A stretch of 64,000 nucleotides of DNA from Chitinophagales bacterium (GCA_020636545.1 JACJXS010000008.1:1-64000), one strand, 5' to 3'; counted from the first letter of the stretch, positions 9,329 through 18,815 are shown. A program made the numbers and translations. Notes: generated by a model from the letters alone, not told the origin.

Positions 9329-10413
9329 TCAAACAATTCAACATCAAAATGATGGCAATGCTACTAGTATTTTTTGTAGCAAGTTGCCAAAAAGAAAAAA
9401 ACAATGACAACGAAGGAACTTATATCGAATCAGGTTCGGCAATTGTTGTAAATGAAGGAGCTTTTGGTAGCAACAATGGTTCTATTTCATTTATTAGTGC
9501 AGAAGGCGTAGTGAAAAATAATATTTTTGAATTAGCAAACAATGGAAGTCCACTGGGAGATGTCGTTCAATCTTTTGCTAGAGTTGGGAATAAAGGATTA
9601 ATTTGTGTCAATAATTCACAAAAAATTGAAGTCGTAGATGTTAAAACATTTCAAAGATTAGCCACAATAAATGCTGGAGATACTACTAATTATCCACGAT
9701 ATGCGGTAGCTGTTGCTTCTAATAAAGCTTTTATTACGAATGGTTCTGGAGATGGAATCGTTGCTGTTCTTAACCTAGATAATTATAGCATTACTAAAAC
9801 CATTCCTGTTGGAGATGGTCCTGAACAAATGGAAATCGCATCAGGAAATGTTTATGTATGTAATAGTGGTGGTTGGGGCGTTGATAGTACTGTTTCAGTA
9901 ATCAATATAGGATCAGAAACTGTAACAAAAACTATTAAAGTAGGAGATATTCCAACAAAAATAATTAGAGATGCACAAGAAAACTTATGGGTACTTTGTA
10001 ATGGACAAACGGATTTTTCTGCTTGGCCTATTGTGAAGAATTTAACGCCTGCAAAATTAGTAAGAATTAATACTAGTACGCAATCAGTAGATAGAGTTTT
10101 TACTCTGATTGAAGCAAATGGTAATACACAAAAATTAAATATAGCAATTGGAAATAATGGCACATCCGTTTATTATGCAATAGATAATGATATTTATAAA
10201 TTAGGAATTGATGTAACAGCACTTCCAAGCAGTAAACTATTTACAACAAGTGGGATTTATGGTCTAGGTACTTCTTATAATCAACAGATTTGGGTATTGC
10301 AAGCACCTAGTTTTTCTTCTTCAGGAAAGGTTATTAAATACTCAAATGCAGGAACAGCAATTGACTCGGTAAGCGTTGGTATTGGACCGAATGGTGTAGT
10401 TTTTAATCCATAA
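9325..10413 (+). CDS. BtuG-like surface beta-propeller lipoprotein (YncE-type), corrinoid capture
   Basis: 362 residues. The N-terminus is a lipoprotein signal with lipobox FVASC (Cys about residue 21) followed by charged residues (QKEKNNDNEG). The mature part is repeated YncE/SMP-type propeller blades: AIVVNEGAFGSNNGSISFI, GLICVNNSQKIEVVDVKTF, GNVYVCNSGG, NLWVLCNGQTD, IYGLGTSYNQQIWVLQAP. Family knowledge: BtuG proteins of Bacteroides are propeller lipoproteins that bind B12 very tightly and dock on BtuB. The gene overlaps the receptor stop (ATGA) and is under the same riboswitch, which supports the same role here. Direct orthology to BtuG2 was not tested. Confidence 0.8.
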   Translation: MIKQFNIKMMAMLLVFFVASCQKEKNNDNEGTYIESGSAIVVNEGAFGSNNGSISFISAEGVVKNNIFELANNGSPLGDVVQSFARVGNKGLICVNNSQKIEVVDVKTFQRLATINAGDTTNYPRYAVAVASNKAFITNGSGDGIVAVLNLDNYSITKTIPVGDGPEQMEIASGNVYVCNSGGWGVDSTVSVINIGSETVTKTIKVGDIPTKIIRDAQENLWVLCNGQTDFSAWPIVKNLTPAKLVRINTSTQSVDRVFTLIEANGNTQKLNIAIGNNGTSVYYAIDNDIYKLGIDVTALPSSKLFTTSGIYGLGTSYNQQIWVLQAPSFSSSGKVIKYSNAGTAIDSVSVGIGPNGVVFNP

Positions 10414-10442
10414 TATTAGACAAAAAATCATCAAATAGACAC

Positions 10443-10468
10443 AGAGCCATCATTAAATTGATGGCTCT
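10443..10468 (+). terminator. Terminator-like hairpin after the BtuG-like gene
   Basis: Perfect 10-bp stem AGAGCCATCA (10443-10452) and TGATGGCTCT (10459-10468), loop TTAAAT, followed by TGTCATTTTGTC rather than a pure T run. It lies 29 nt after the stop and immediately before the dnaK control region. Confidence 0.75.
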
Positions 10469-10474
10469 TGTCAT

Positions 10475-10510
10475 TTTGTCATAAAAATACCCCTTGGCAC
10501 AAGTATTGTT
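10475..10510 (+). promoter_or_regulatory. sigma54-like -24/-12 element with TTTGTCAT box, before dnaK
   Basis: TTGGCAC (10494-10500), AAGTA, then TTGTT (10506-10510) match the sigma54 consensus TTGGCAC-N5-TTGC except the last C. TTTGTCAT (10475-10482) lies 11 nt upstream, against 10 nt in the groES region. The -12 G is 40 nt before the dnaK start codon. sigma54 dependence is inferred, not shown. Confidence 0.55.
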
Positions 10511-10547
10511 CTTATCCATATAAATAATAAAAAGAAAATAATTAAAT

Positions 10548-12452
10548 ATGGGAAAAATAATAGGAATTGACTTAGGAACTACCAACTCTTGTGTATCCGT
10601 AATGGAGGGAAATGAGCCAGTAGTTATTACAACAGAAGAAGGAAGAAGAACCTTACCTTCTATCGTAGGATTTTTGGAAAATGGTGAGCGTAAAGTGGGC
10701 GACCCTGCAAAGCGTCAAGCAATCACGAATCCAAAGAATACAGTAGCTTCGATTAAGCGTTTTATGGGTAAACGTTTTTCTGAGATTACTAAAGAAAAAT
10801 CGTATGTCGCTTATGATGTAGAACGTGGCGATAATGATACTGTGCGTGTAAAAATCTATGACAGATTATATACACCACAAGAAATTTCTGCTATCATTTT
10901 ACAAAAAGCAAAAAAAATGGCAGAAGACTATCTTGGACAAACCGTTACTGAAGCTGTAATTACAGTTCCAGCTTATTTTAACGATGCAGAAAGACAAGCA
11001 ACAAAAGAAGCAGGATTAATTGCAGGTTTAGATGTAAAACGTATCATCAACGAACCAACTGCTGCAGCATTAGCTTATGGTTTAGATAAAGGTGGAAAAG
11101 ATATGAAAATCGCTGTTTATGACTTAGGTGGCGGTACTTTTGATATCTCTATCTTAGAATTAGGTGATGGTGTATTTGAAGTAAAATCTACTAATGGAGA
11201 TGTGCATTTAGGTGGTGATGACTTTGACCATACTATTATTGAATGGTTGGCTGAAGAATTTCAAAATGAAGAAAGAATGGATTTAAGAAAAGATCCAATG
11301 GCACTTCAAAGATTAAAAGAAGCAGCGGAGAAAGCTAAAATAGAATTATCTTCTTCTTCAGAAACTGAAATTAACTTGCCTTATATCACTGCAGTCGATG
11401 GCGTTCCAAAACACTTAGTGAAAAAATTATCAAAAGCAAAATTTGACCAATTGACTGAGGCTTTAGTAGAAAGAACTTTAGAGCCTTGTAGAAAAGCATT
11501 GAAAGATGCAGGTTATAATGCTTCAGATATTGACGAGGTAATTTTAGTAGGTGGTTCTACAAGAATCCCTAAAATTCAAGAAACTGTAGAGAAATTCTTT
11601 GGTAAAAAACCTTCAAAAGGTGTAAATCCGGATGAAGTAGTTGCTGTAGGTGCTGCAATTCAAGGAGGTGTTTTAACAGGAGATGTAAAAGATGTTTTAT
11701 TGTTAGACGTTACACCGTTGTCTTTAGGAATTGAAACTTATGGTGGAGTATTTACAAAATTAATTGAATCAAATACTACAATCCCAACTAAAAAATCTGA
11801 AGTATTTTCAACTGCAGGAGATAATCAACCATCTGTAGAATTGAATGTATTACAAGGAGAACGTCCAATGGCAAAAGATAATAAATCTATTGGTCGTTTC
11901 CATTTAGATGGTATTCCACCAGCACCACGTGGCGTTCCTCAAATTGAAGTAACTTTTGATATTGATGCTAATGGTATCTTGAGTGTAACTGCGAAAGATA
12001 AAGGTACTGGAAAAGAGCAAAATATTAGAATTACAGCTTCTTCAGGTTTGAGCAAAGAAGAAATCGAAAAGATGAAACAAGAAGCTAAAGCTAACGAAGC
12101 TGCTGATAGAGAAGCTAGAGAAAAAGTAGATAAATTGAATGAAGCGGATAGCTTAATTTTCCAAACTGAAAAGCAAATTAAAGAGTTTGGCGATAAATTA
12201 CCAGCTGATAAAAAACAGGTGATTGAAGATGCATTAGCTAAATTAAAATCTGCACATCAAGCTCAAGAAGTTGCTGCGATAGATGGAGCATTAGCAGAGT
12301 TAAATAATGCTTGGAGTGCAGCTTCTCAAGATTTATATAATGCAACACAACAAGGAAATCCTGGAGCAGGAGAGCAACAACAAGGCGGAGATAACGGAAA
12401 TGCTGGAACAGGAGATACAGTTACTGATGCAGAGTATGAAGAAGTGAAGTAA
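10548..12452 (+). CDS. dnaK: Chaperone DnaK (Hsp70)
   Basis: 634 residues. The nucleotide-binding domain begins GIDLGTTNSCVSVMEG and carries VPAYFNDAERQATKEAG, EPTAAALAYGLD, YDLGGGTFDISIL and LVGGSTRIPKIQ. The substrate domain starts about residue 390 (LLLDVTPLSLGIETYGG), with a helical lid and a Gly/Gln-rich linker ending in the conserved acidic tail EYEEVK. It is the ATP-dependent cytosolic folding chaperone. It stands alone here, without grpE or dnaJ neighbours, with its own promoter-like element and terminator. Confidence 0.98.
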   Translation: MGKIIGIDLGTTNSCVSVMEGNEPVVITTEEGRRTLPSIVGFLENGERKVGDPAKRQAITNPKNTVASIKRFMGKRFSEITKEKSYVAYDVERGDNDTVRVKIYDRLYTPQEISAIILQKAKKMAEDYLGQTVTEAVITVPAYFNDAERQATKEAGLIAGLDVKRIINEPTAAALAYGLDKGGKDMKIAVYDLGGGTFDISILELGDGVFEVKSTNGDVHLGGDDFDHTIIEWLAEEFQNEERMDLRKDPMALQRLKEAAEKAKIELSSSSETEINLPYITAVDGVPKHLVKKLSKAKFDQLTEALVERTLEPCRKALKDAGYNASDIDEVILVGGSTRIPKIQETVEKFFGKKPSKGVNPDEVVAVGAAIQGGVLTGDVKDVLLLDVTPLSLGIETYGGVFTKLIESNTTIPTKKSEVFSTAGDNQPSVELNVLQGERPMAKDNKSIGRFHLDGIPPAPRGVPQIEVTFDIDANGILSVTAKDKGTGKEQNIRITASSGLSKEEIEKMKQEAKANEAADREAREKVDKLNEADSLIFQTEKQIKEFGDKLPADKKQVIEDALAKLKSAHQAQEVAAIDGALAELNNAWSAASQDLYNATQQGNPGAGEQQQGGDNGNAGTGDTVTDAEYEEVK

Positions 12453-12473
12453 GTACATTTTAAAATCGTTTAT

Positions 12474-12506
12474 AAAAAAGGAGTAAGTTTTGCTTACTCC
12501 TTTTTG
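12474..12506 (+). terminator. Intrinsic terminator after dnaK
   Basis: AAAAAGGAGTAAG (12475-12487), loop TTTTG, CTTACTCCTTTTT (12493-12505). A GC-containing stem with a T run, 22 nt after the stop. Confidence 0.88.
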
Positions 12507-12613
12507 TATTTTAGCATAGTGAATTTTTTATATATGAAGATGTTTGTATTGAATATAAGAAATATGAAGGATTAATTAACAATGCTTATTTTTGTTTATT
12601 ATTATAGAAATTA

Positions 12614-13612
12614 TTGGACTCATTTACTCAAATAACATTAGGAATTGCTACTGCAGAGGTAATTGCTGGCAAAGAGTTGAAAAATAGAACTTTTTTGTAT
12701 GGTGCAATTTTGGGAACAATTCCTGACTTGGATATTCTCGTTGGTAAATTTATGAATGATGTTGATGGTGTCGCTATTCATCGTGGGTTGAGCCATTCTA
12801 TTTTGTTTTTCGCTTGTATATCGCCATTTTTTGCATGGTTGATTTATAAAATGGAGAAAGGAAAAATTCAATACAATAAAGCAATTTGGTTGGTGTTTTG
12901 GGGTTTATTGACTCATGTTTTATTGGATATGTTTACATCTTGGGGAACACAAATTTTATGGCCATTAGATTATAGATTTGCTTTGAAAACAATTTTTGTG
13001 GTTGATCCATTGTTTACAATTCCATTATTGATTGCATTGATTTTTGTTTGGAGAAACAAAGATAATTTTCAAAGACAGAAGTATCTTTTTAGAGGGTTGT
13101 ATATTAGTTTGACTTATTTGTTGCTTACAGGTTGTATAAAGTTGTATGCCGTTGCTAAGTTTGAACAAGCATTGAAAGATAATAAGCTAATTTATCAGCA
13201 TTTAATTGTGAAACCAACCGCTTTTAATTGTATTTTATGGAATGCAAATGTTGCAACGAGCGAGGGTTATTATTTAGCAGATTATTCATTGTTTGATAGT
13301 CAAGCGATACGTTTTAAATTCTATTCAAAAAATAAAACATTAGAAGAAAAGCTGACTACAATTTCAGACTTTCAAAAATTAAAAAGCATAAGTGAAGGTT
13401 GGTATTTGATAACACAACAAAATGAAAAATTATATTTTAATGACTTGCGGTTTGGCTTATTAAATGATGATGAAAAAAAGCCACAATTTGCATTTTGTTA
13501 TGAATTTATACCTAGTTCAAATGGAAATCTTTCCGCCGTTGAAGTTCCCAAAACAAGACGAGATGGTAAAGCATTAATGGAAAAAATTTTTACAAGAATA
13601 AAAGGTAATTGA
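12614..13612 (+). CDS. YdjM/DUF457-type membrane-bound metal-dependent hydrolase family protein
   Basis: 332 residues, started at TTG: an in-frame TAG lies 9 nt upstream and the family begins MDSxTQ, so no other start is possible. The N-terminal domain, about residues 1-150, has the family pattern DSFTQITLGIATAE, GTIPDLDIL, IHRGLSHSILFF and THVLLDMFTSWGTQ, whose His/Asp residues are the presumed metal ligands, with about four membrane segments. The C-terminal ~150 residues are soluble and poorly conserved. The biochemical activity of this family is not established. It stands alone between dnaK and a small lipoprotein gene. Confidence 0.8.
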   Translation: MDSFTQITLGIATAEVIAGKELKNRTFLYGAILGTIPDLDILVGKFMNDVDGVAIHRGLSHSILFFACISPFFAWLIYKMEKGKIQYNKAIWLVFWGLLTHVLLDMFTSWGTQILWPLDYRFALKTIFVVDPLFTIPLLIALIFVWRNKDNFQRQKYLFRGLYISLTYLLLTGCIKLYAVAKFEQALKDNKLIYQHLIVKPTAFNCILWNANVATSEGYYLADYSLFDSQAIRFKFYSKNKTLEEKLTTISDFQKLKSISEGWYLITQQNEKLYFNDLRFGLLNDDEKKPQFAFCYEFIPSSNGNLSAVEVPKTRRDGKALMEKIFTRIKGN

Positions 13613-13710
13613 CAAATATTAGTGCGTTGGGATAAATAAAATATACCCAAAAGTCGGCACAATAAAATTATGGATTCTACGTATATTGCAGTCATAAATA
13701 ATATTTTTTT

Positions 13711-14538
13711 ATGAATCGAAATTCCTTTGGAATATTTTTATTAGTCTTATTGATTTGTTCTTGTAAAAAAGAACAGCCTAAAACCAATAACCAATGGAAA
13801 TTAAAAGATGCTGATTTTCAAACAGCACTTACATTATCAGATACATCAACGCTAACTAATTTAGATGAAGCTGGAGAACGATTAGCTGAAATACAAGATA
13901 TCTTTTCTTTTATTGGAGACAGACGTGGGGCATATCCTACGATTTTAAAAGCAGTTACAAATTATGCAATTAGCTCTTTTGCTCTTGAAAATTATAAGCA
14001 TACGGCATTAATGAGGAGCTTTTATTTGGATTTTGTGAAGCGTTATTTAGGTGCTTTACATGAACATCTTTTAGGCAATAAATTAGAATACCATTGGGAT
14101 ACTTATTATCGTTATGCAAAGGTAGATCATAATGTCAGTCGCTTAGTTTTGGAAGGAATAAATGCTCATTTTTCTATTGATATGGCTCGTGCTGTTGCAC
14201 AGTCAAAACTCAATAAAAGCAATCAAGTAGATTGGGATAAATTTGGCACAGAAACCTTAGATGCAGTATCTAGTTTTAATGATGAATTATTTGTAGAATA
14301 TGAAGTAAACGCCGAAGAGGTTTTTAAATTATTTTTTATTGGCGATTTAGTAAATGGCTTGCTTGGCGAAGGTAGTGCGACTAAATTTGGTTATCAAATG
14401 CTTAGAAATGAAGCTTTGAGCAATGGTATTCTTTTGCAATTATCTACAAATGGAAATGTGGAGCAAAATATGAAAGTTGCATTTACCAAAAAAGACAATG
14501 TTATTTTGGCTTTGGATAAAATGCAAATGTTGCCTTAG
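13711..14538 (+). CDS. Lipoprotein resembling the DUF5995 family
   Basis: 275 residues. The N-terminus is a clear lipoprotein signal (FLLVLLICSC, lipobox Cys about residue 18, then KKEQ). The mature part is predicted mainly helical. GINAHFSIDMARAVAQS about residue 150 resembles the INAHIN.DL.LAV segment of DUF5995 proteins, and ERLAEIQDIFSFIGDRRG is near the N-terminus. DUF5995 has no known biochemical function, and assignment here rests on that motif and overall shape. Likely anchored in the periplasmic or outer membrane leaflet. No operon partner is evident; the MoxR gene downstream has its own promoter. Confidence 0.6.
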   Translation: MNRNSFGIFLLVLLICSCKKEQPKTNNQWKLKDADFQTALTLSDTSTLTNLDEAGERLAEIQDIFSFIGDRRGAYPTILKAVTNYAISSFALENYKHTALMRSFYLDFVKRYLGALHEHLLGNKLEYHWDTYYRYAKVDHNVSRLVLEGINAHFSIDMARAVAQSKLNKSNQVDWDKFGTETLDAVSSFNDELFVEYEVNAEEVFKLFFIGDLVNGLLGEGSATKFGYQMLRNEALSNGILLQLSTNGNVEQNMKVAFTKKDNVILALDKMQMLP

Positions 14539-14573
14539 TAGAAGCTAAAAAATCTAAAAATTTCTATACCAAT

Positions 14574-14603
14574 TTTGTTAGGCTTTGTACCCATTTATTT
14601 TTG
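14574..14603 (+). promoter_or_regulatory. Bacteroidota-type promoter before the MoxR-type ATPase
   Basis: TTTG at 14574-14577, an 18-nt spacer and TATTTTTG at 14596-14603 give a near-consensus -33/-7 pair 15 nt before the start codon at 14619. Confidence 0.55.
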
Positions 14604-14618
14604 TAGTATCTTAGCATT

Positions 14619-15473
14619 ATGAGTCTGAATGAATTTAAAGGAACGGAAAATTATATTGCAACCAAAGAATTACAAGTTGCAATAAATGCTGCAATTGCAT
14701 TAGAAAAGCCACTTTTGATAAAAGGAGAGCCAGGAACTGGTAAAACTTTATTAGCATTTGAAGTCGCAAAAGCACTCAATAAACCAATTTATACTTGGCA
14801 TATTAAATCGACGACTACGGCACAACAAGGATTATATGAATATGATGCGGTTTCTCGTTTACGTGATGCTCAATTTGGGAATGAAGATGTAAAAGATATT
14901 TCTAATTATATAGTCAAGGGAAAAATGTGGCAAGCTTTTGAAAGTGAAGAGCAAGCGGTTTTATTGATAGATGAAATTGATAAAGCAGATATTGAATTTC
15001 CAAATGATTTGCTCTTAGAATTAGATAAAATGGAGTTTTATGTTTATGAATTACAAAAAACTATTCAGGCAAAAACTCGACCAATCGTGATTATTACTTC
15101 TAATAATGAAAAGGAACTACCAGATGCGTTTTTAAGAAGATGTTTTTTCCATTTTATAAGATTCCCAGATAAAGCAACGATGATTGATATTATTGATGTA
15201 CATTTTAAAAATTTGGATAATGAATTGATTGATGATGCATTGAAATTATTTTATGGATTGCGAGATATTCAAGGCTTAAAGAAAAAGCCAACAACGAGTG
15301 AATTAATAGATTGGATTCGTTTATTAAAATTAGGAAAAATAGATAAATCAGAATTGGCAGCAGTAGATTATATAGAAAAGCAGCCACCATATTTTGGTTC
15401 TCTAATAAAAAATGAACAAGATATTGACCATATTGGCAGAATAAAAAGAGCAGGAACATTTAGAAGATTCTAG
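14619..15473 (+). CDS. MoxR-type AAA+ ATPase
   Basis: 284 residues, a single AAA_5/MoxR module. Walker A is GEPGTGKTLLAFEVAKAL (about residues 36-53), Walker B VLLIDEIDKAD (about 110-120), sensor 1 region IVIITSNNEKELPDAFLRR (about 148-166), followed by the small helical lid. MoxR ATPases act as chaperones that mature partner complexes, usually with a VWA-domain protein. No VWA gene follows here; the next gene, 25 nt downstream, is a UbiB-like kinase. A functional link between the two is possible from the spacing but unproven. Confidence 0.88.
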   Translation: MSLNEFKGTENYIATKELQVAINAAIALEKPLLIKGEPGTGKTLLAFEVAKALNKPIYTWHIKSTTTAQQGLYEYDAVSRLRDAQFGNEDVKDISNYIVKGKMWQAFESEEQAVLLIDEIDKADIEFPNDLLLELDKMEFYVYELQKTIQAKTRPIVIITSNNEKELPDAFLRRCFFHFIRFPDKATMIDIIDVHFKNLDNELIDDALKLFYGLRDIQGLKKKPTTSELIDWIRLLKLGKIDKSELAAVDYIEKQPPYFGSLIKNEQDIDHIGRIKRAGTFRRF

Positions 15474-15498
15474 GCATAAAGATTGACGTAAATTTGAG

Positions 15499-16809
15499 AT
15501 GGAAGAACAAGATAAAATACCAACTAGCAAAGTGCAGCGTGCAAGCCGGTTTTTTAAAACGGGTGTAAAAGTTGGTGGTAATTATATGGCAAATGCAGCC
15601 AAAGCTGTAGTTGGAAAATCTGATGCTGAGGAATTGCATCGTAAAAATGCGGAAGAAGTTTTTGCCTTGTTGAGTCAGTTGAAAGGAAGTGCTTTAAAAG
15701 TGGCACAAATGATGAGTGTAGATACAGGTTTGTTACCTAAAGAATATGTAGAAAAGTTTGCTCAAGCTCAGAATAATGCAATGTCATTATCGGGTCCTTT
15801 GATTGTAAATACTTTTCAAAAATATTTTGACAAGAAACCAACAGAACTCTATGATAAATTTGATACAAAAGCCAAATTTGCGGCATCTATCGGGCAAGTA
15901 CACGAAGCCTATAAAGATGGTAAAAAGTTAGCCGTAAAGATTCAATATCCAGGCGTGGCAGATGCCATTCATTCTGATATTCAGATGGTAAAACCATTGG
16001 CAGCACGCTTGATTGGCGTACCTACTAAGTTTTTAGATTATTATGCTGAAGAATTTGAAGCTCGATTGATAGAAGAATGTGATTACTATTTGGAATTAAG
16101 AAATGGAACAGAAGCAAAAATAGCTTGTGCAACGATTGAAAATTTAATTATTCCTGAATATTTTGCAGCACTTTCAAATGCCAAAGTATTAACGATGGAA
16201 TGGATTGATGCAATGTCTTTACAAGAATACATTCATACAGAAACTGACCAAGAAAAGAAAAATCAAGTTGGACAAACTTTAGTGAATTTTATTTTTCATC
16301 AAATCCATCATCAAAAAAGATTTCATGCAGATCCACATCCAGGCAATTTTTTGGTTACCAAAAATAATGAATTGGTTGTTTTAGATTTTGGTTGCATGAA
16401 AACTATTCCTGCCGATTTTTATAAGAATTATTTTTCTATTGCAGATGAGAAAATACAAGCAAATCCAGAAAAACTAGAACAATTGTTGATGCAATTAGAT
16501 GTCATTCGACCAGAAGATACAGCTGAAGAAAGAGCCTTGTTTTATCAAGTTGCCAAAGATGCAATTGAAATTATTACGGCACCTTTAAAATCAGAATCTT
16601 TTTATTTTGGAGATGAGAATTATACTAAAAATTTGAATGACAAAGGAGAGCAGATGGCGAAAAACAAAGAATTAAGAAAACCAAATGCCTTGCGAGGTAG
16701 TCGAGATGCGATTTTTTTACACCGCACTTTTTTCGGTATGTATGGTATTTTGTATCAATTAAATGCGACTGTAAAAATGGACAGACATTTTTTGGATAAT
16801 TTGATATAG
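15499..16809 (+). CDS. ABC1/UbiB (AarF) family atypical kinase-like protein
   Basis: 436 residues. It has the family's motifs in order: a KxGQ-like helix in the variant form ALKVAQMMSVD (about residues 58-68), the Ala-rich nucleotide loop ASIGQVHEAY (about 132-141), a catalytic HADPHPGNFLV loop (about 273-283) and DFGCMK (about 292-297). UbiB/ADCK proteins are atypical ATPase/kinases linked to isoprenoid-quinone biosynthesis and lipid homeostasis. The third position of KxGQ is Ala rather than Gly here, a variant to bear in mind. It follows the MoxR gene by 25 nt, probably in one transcript. Confidence 0.87.
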   Translation: MEEQDKIPTSKVQRASRFFKTGVKVGGNYMANAAKAVVGKSDAEELHRKNAEEVFALLSQLKGSALKVAQMMSVDTGLLPKEYVEKFAQAQNNAMSLSGPLIVNTFQKYFDKKPTELYDKFDTKAKFAASIGQVHEAYKDGKKLAVKIQYPGVADAIHSDIQMVKPLAARLIGVPTKFLDYYAEEFEARLIEECDYYLELRNGTEAKIACATIENLIIPEYFAALSNAKVLTMEWIDAMSLQEYIHTETDQEKKNQVGQTLVNFIFHQIHHQKRFHADPHPGNFLVTKNNELVVLDFGCMKTIPADFYKNYFSIADEKIQANPEKLEQLLMQLDVIRPEDTAEERALFYQVAKDAIEIITAPLKSESFYFGDENYTKNLNDKGEQMAKNKELRKPNALRGSRDAIFLHRTFFGMYGILYQLNATVKMDRHFLDNLI

Positions 16810-16840
16810 ATTTTAGATAAAGGATATTTTAATCTAAAAT
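16810..16840 (+). terminator. Weak AT-rich hairpin after the UbiB-like gene
   Basis: ATTTTAGAT (16810-16818) pairs with ATCTAAAAT (16832-16840) around a 13-nt loop. The stem is AT-rich without a T tract, so termination is uncertain. Confidence 0.3.
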
Positions 16841-16938
16841 ATGCTTTATTGAAAAAACGCTATGCTATTATTGTTTCAAAATTGAAATAATAGGATACTT
16901 TCTTTATATTTGGTATAATTTTAGCTATTTAGTTATGT

Positions 16939-17331
16939 ATGAAATCATTGATATTTATTGTTTTTAGCTTGTTTTTTTCTTATAAAATGATTGCACAAGA
17001 GCAATTGCCACGTAGTGTTTTGTATAAAATTGTTACACAAACCAATAAGTTTGTTTTGAATAGTAGTACACAATTTGCTCACGTTGATTTACCTTCAAAT
17101 AAATATCAAGAGTTTTTTAGTTTCATAAAAGATAGTACGGCAAATTTTATTCCTGATGCTTCAAATCCTATTTATTATAAATGGTATTTGAATGATGGTT
17201 CGGAAATTAATGGCGATTTGTTTTTTAAGGAAAATAAAAGCTATATGGTCTTTAAGATTGATGATAAAAAGTATATCAATTATTTTATGCCTGAAGGTTT
17301 AGCCTATTTAAAACAAATTTTCAAGTTTTGA
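16939..17331 (+). CDS. Small secreted protein of unknown function
   Basis: 130 residues with a signal peptide (IFIVFSLFFSYKMIAQ). The mature part of about 110 residues is mixed alpha/beta with no motif I recognise; it includes YYKWYLNDGSEINGDLFFK and ends LAYLKQIFKF. Its stop codon (TGA) overlaps the TTG start of the flippase gene, so the two are translationally coupled. It could assist envelope polysaccharide work, but that is only context. Confidence 0.7.
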   Translation: MKSLIFIVFSLFFSYKMIAQEQLPRSVLYKIVTQTNKFVLNSSTQFAHVDLPSNKYQEFFSFIKDSTANFIPDASNPIYYKWYLNDGSEINGDLFFKENKSYMVFKIDDKKYINYFMPEGLAYLKQIFKF

Positions 17332-18770
17332 AAAAATCCTTACTGTTCAATATCGGATTTTTGGTGTTTGTCAATTTTTTGGTTAAGCCAATTTGGGTAT
17401 TTGGAATAGATAGAACGGTACAAAATCAATTAGGAGAAACAGAATATGGCTTATATTTTGCCATTCTGAATTTTACATATTTATTTCAGATATTTTTGGA
17501 TTTTGGATTGCAAAATTACAATGCCAGACACATTGCATCTAATGAAAAACAAATAGGAGAATTATTGCCCAATATCATTTTATTCAAACTGATTTTATTT
17601 ATAGTGTATATCGTGATTTGTATGGCGGTTGCTGTTCTTTTAGGATACATCAATCATCGATTTTTCTTTATGATTTTGATGAACCAATTTTTACTTTCGT
17701 TTATTATCTATTTGCGTTCTAATATTTCTGCACATCAACATTTTATAACCGATAGCTTGTTGTCTGTTTTAGATAAATTATTAATGATAACTTTTTGTGC
17801 TATCATCATTTGGGGAAATACAGGATTTGATTTAAGCATCATAAATTTTGTTTTGGCACAATTTGCTGCCTATTTGATTACTTTTCTTGTGGCATTGTTT
17901 TTATCTTTTAATTTAATTACTAGAATCAATTTTAGATTTTCAAGTGCCTTTATAAAACAAATTTTTAGAGAAAGTTTCCCTTATGCAAGTATCTATTTCC
18001 TAATGACCATTTATTATCGCATTGATGGTGTGATGTTGGAAAGAATGAAAACCAGTTACGAAGCTGGAATTTATGCTCAAGGCTATAGAATTATGGAATC
18101 TGTTAATAATATTGGGTATCTGATGAGCATCATTTTATTACCGATTTTTGCAAATTATTTGTCTAAAAGAATAGATATTAAAACGATTTTGATGCCTGCT
18201 TTGCGAATTAGTTTGATACTTATTGTTTGTGTATTAGGTGTATTCTATTTTCAAGCAGAAGCAATTATTGGTATTTTATATCAAGCAGATATTGTTTATT
18301 CGTCTAAAGTTTTTTCGTGGTTGGTTTTAAATTTCATTCCAATCAGCTTATTGTATGTTATTGGAACTTTACTTACTGCTGATGAGCAATTTAGAATAAT
18401 GCTACCTACTCTAATTATTGCAGTGGGTTTAAATATTGTTTTAAATTATTTTATGATACAAAGTATTGGTGCGATTGGTGCAGCAAAAGCAACTTTTATA
18501 ACACAACTATTTATGTTGTTGGTATATGGATTTGCTTGTATTGTCAAATATTCTATCCAACTAAATATAAAAACTAGTATCAGAATTATTCTTTTTATTG
18601 CATTTGCGTATGGAATCATGCAATTTTTATTAGCTAATTATCCAGACTTAAATCTAAAAAACCTAATCTTTAGAAGTACTTTTTATATTGTTGCTGTTAT
18701 GATTATTGCGGTTTCTTTAGGGATTGTTGATAAGCAAATTTTAAAATTGAATATTAAACCATTCAACTAA
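17328..18770 (+). CDS. Polysaccharide flippase-like membrane protein (MOP/MATE superfamily)
   Basis: 480 residues, started at TTG (17328) because it overlaps the preceding stop in a TTGA junction and the encoded N-terminus KKSLLFNIGFLVFVNFLVKP is the expected first helix. There are about 14 hydrophobic segments. The pattern GLYFAILNFTYLFQIFLDFG, YYRIDGVMLERMKTSYEAGIY (split here by position, about residues 225-245) and ATFITQLFMLL fits Wzx/oligosaccharide flippases, which move lipid-linked glycans across the inner membrane. No full polysaccharide cluster surrounds it; sugar genes occur about 10 and 15 kb downstream. Confidence 0.85.
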   Translation: MKKSLLFNIGFLVFVNFLVKPIWVFGIDRTVQNQLGETEYGLYFAILNFTYLFQIFLDFGLQNYNARHIASNEKQIGELLPNIILFKLILFIVYIVICMAVAVLLGYINHRFFFMILMNQFLLSFIIYLRSNISAHQHFITDSLLSVLDKLLMITFCAIIIWGNTGFDLSIINFVLAQFAAYLITFLVALFLSFNLITRINFRFSSAFIKQIFRESFPYASIYFLMTIYYRIDGVMLERMKTSYEAGIYAQGYRIMESVNNIGYLMSIILLPIFANYLSKRIDIKTILMPALRISLILIVCVLGVFYFQAEAIIGILYQADIVYSSKVFSWLVLNFIPISLLYVIGTLLTADEQFRIMLPTLIIAVGLNIVLNYFMIQSIGAIGAAKATFITQLFMLLVYGFACIVKYSIQLNIKTSIRIILFIAFAYGIMQFLLANYPDLNLKNLIFRSTFYIVAVMIIAVSLGIVDKQILKLNIKPFN

Positions 18771-18815
18771 ATCATTTTTTTATTTCTAATTTTTATTGAG
18801 AATTAAGGTTTATTA

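Noticed and set aside
14619..16809. A MoxR-VWA (BatA/CoxE-type) operon
   Set aside because: The gene after MoxR is UbiB-like and no VWA gene is adjacent; the VWA membrane protein is 27 kb away on the other strand.
16910..16926. TTGGTAT-N5-TAGCT before the small secreted protein gene, -24/-12-like
   Set aside because: The -12 GC is only 13 nt from the ATG and the -24 element lacks the C of GGC; too weak to call.
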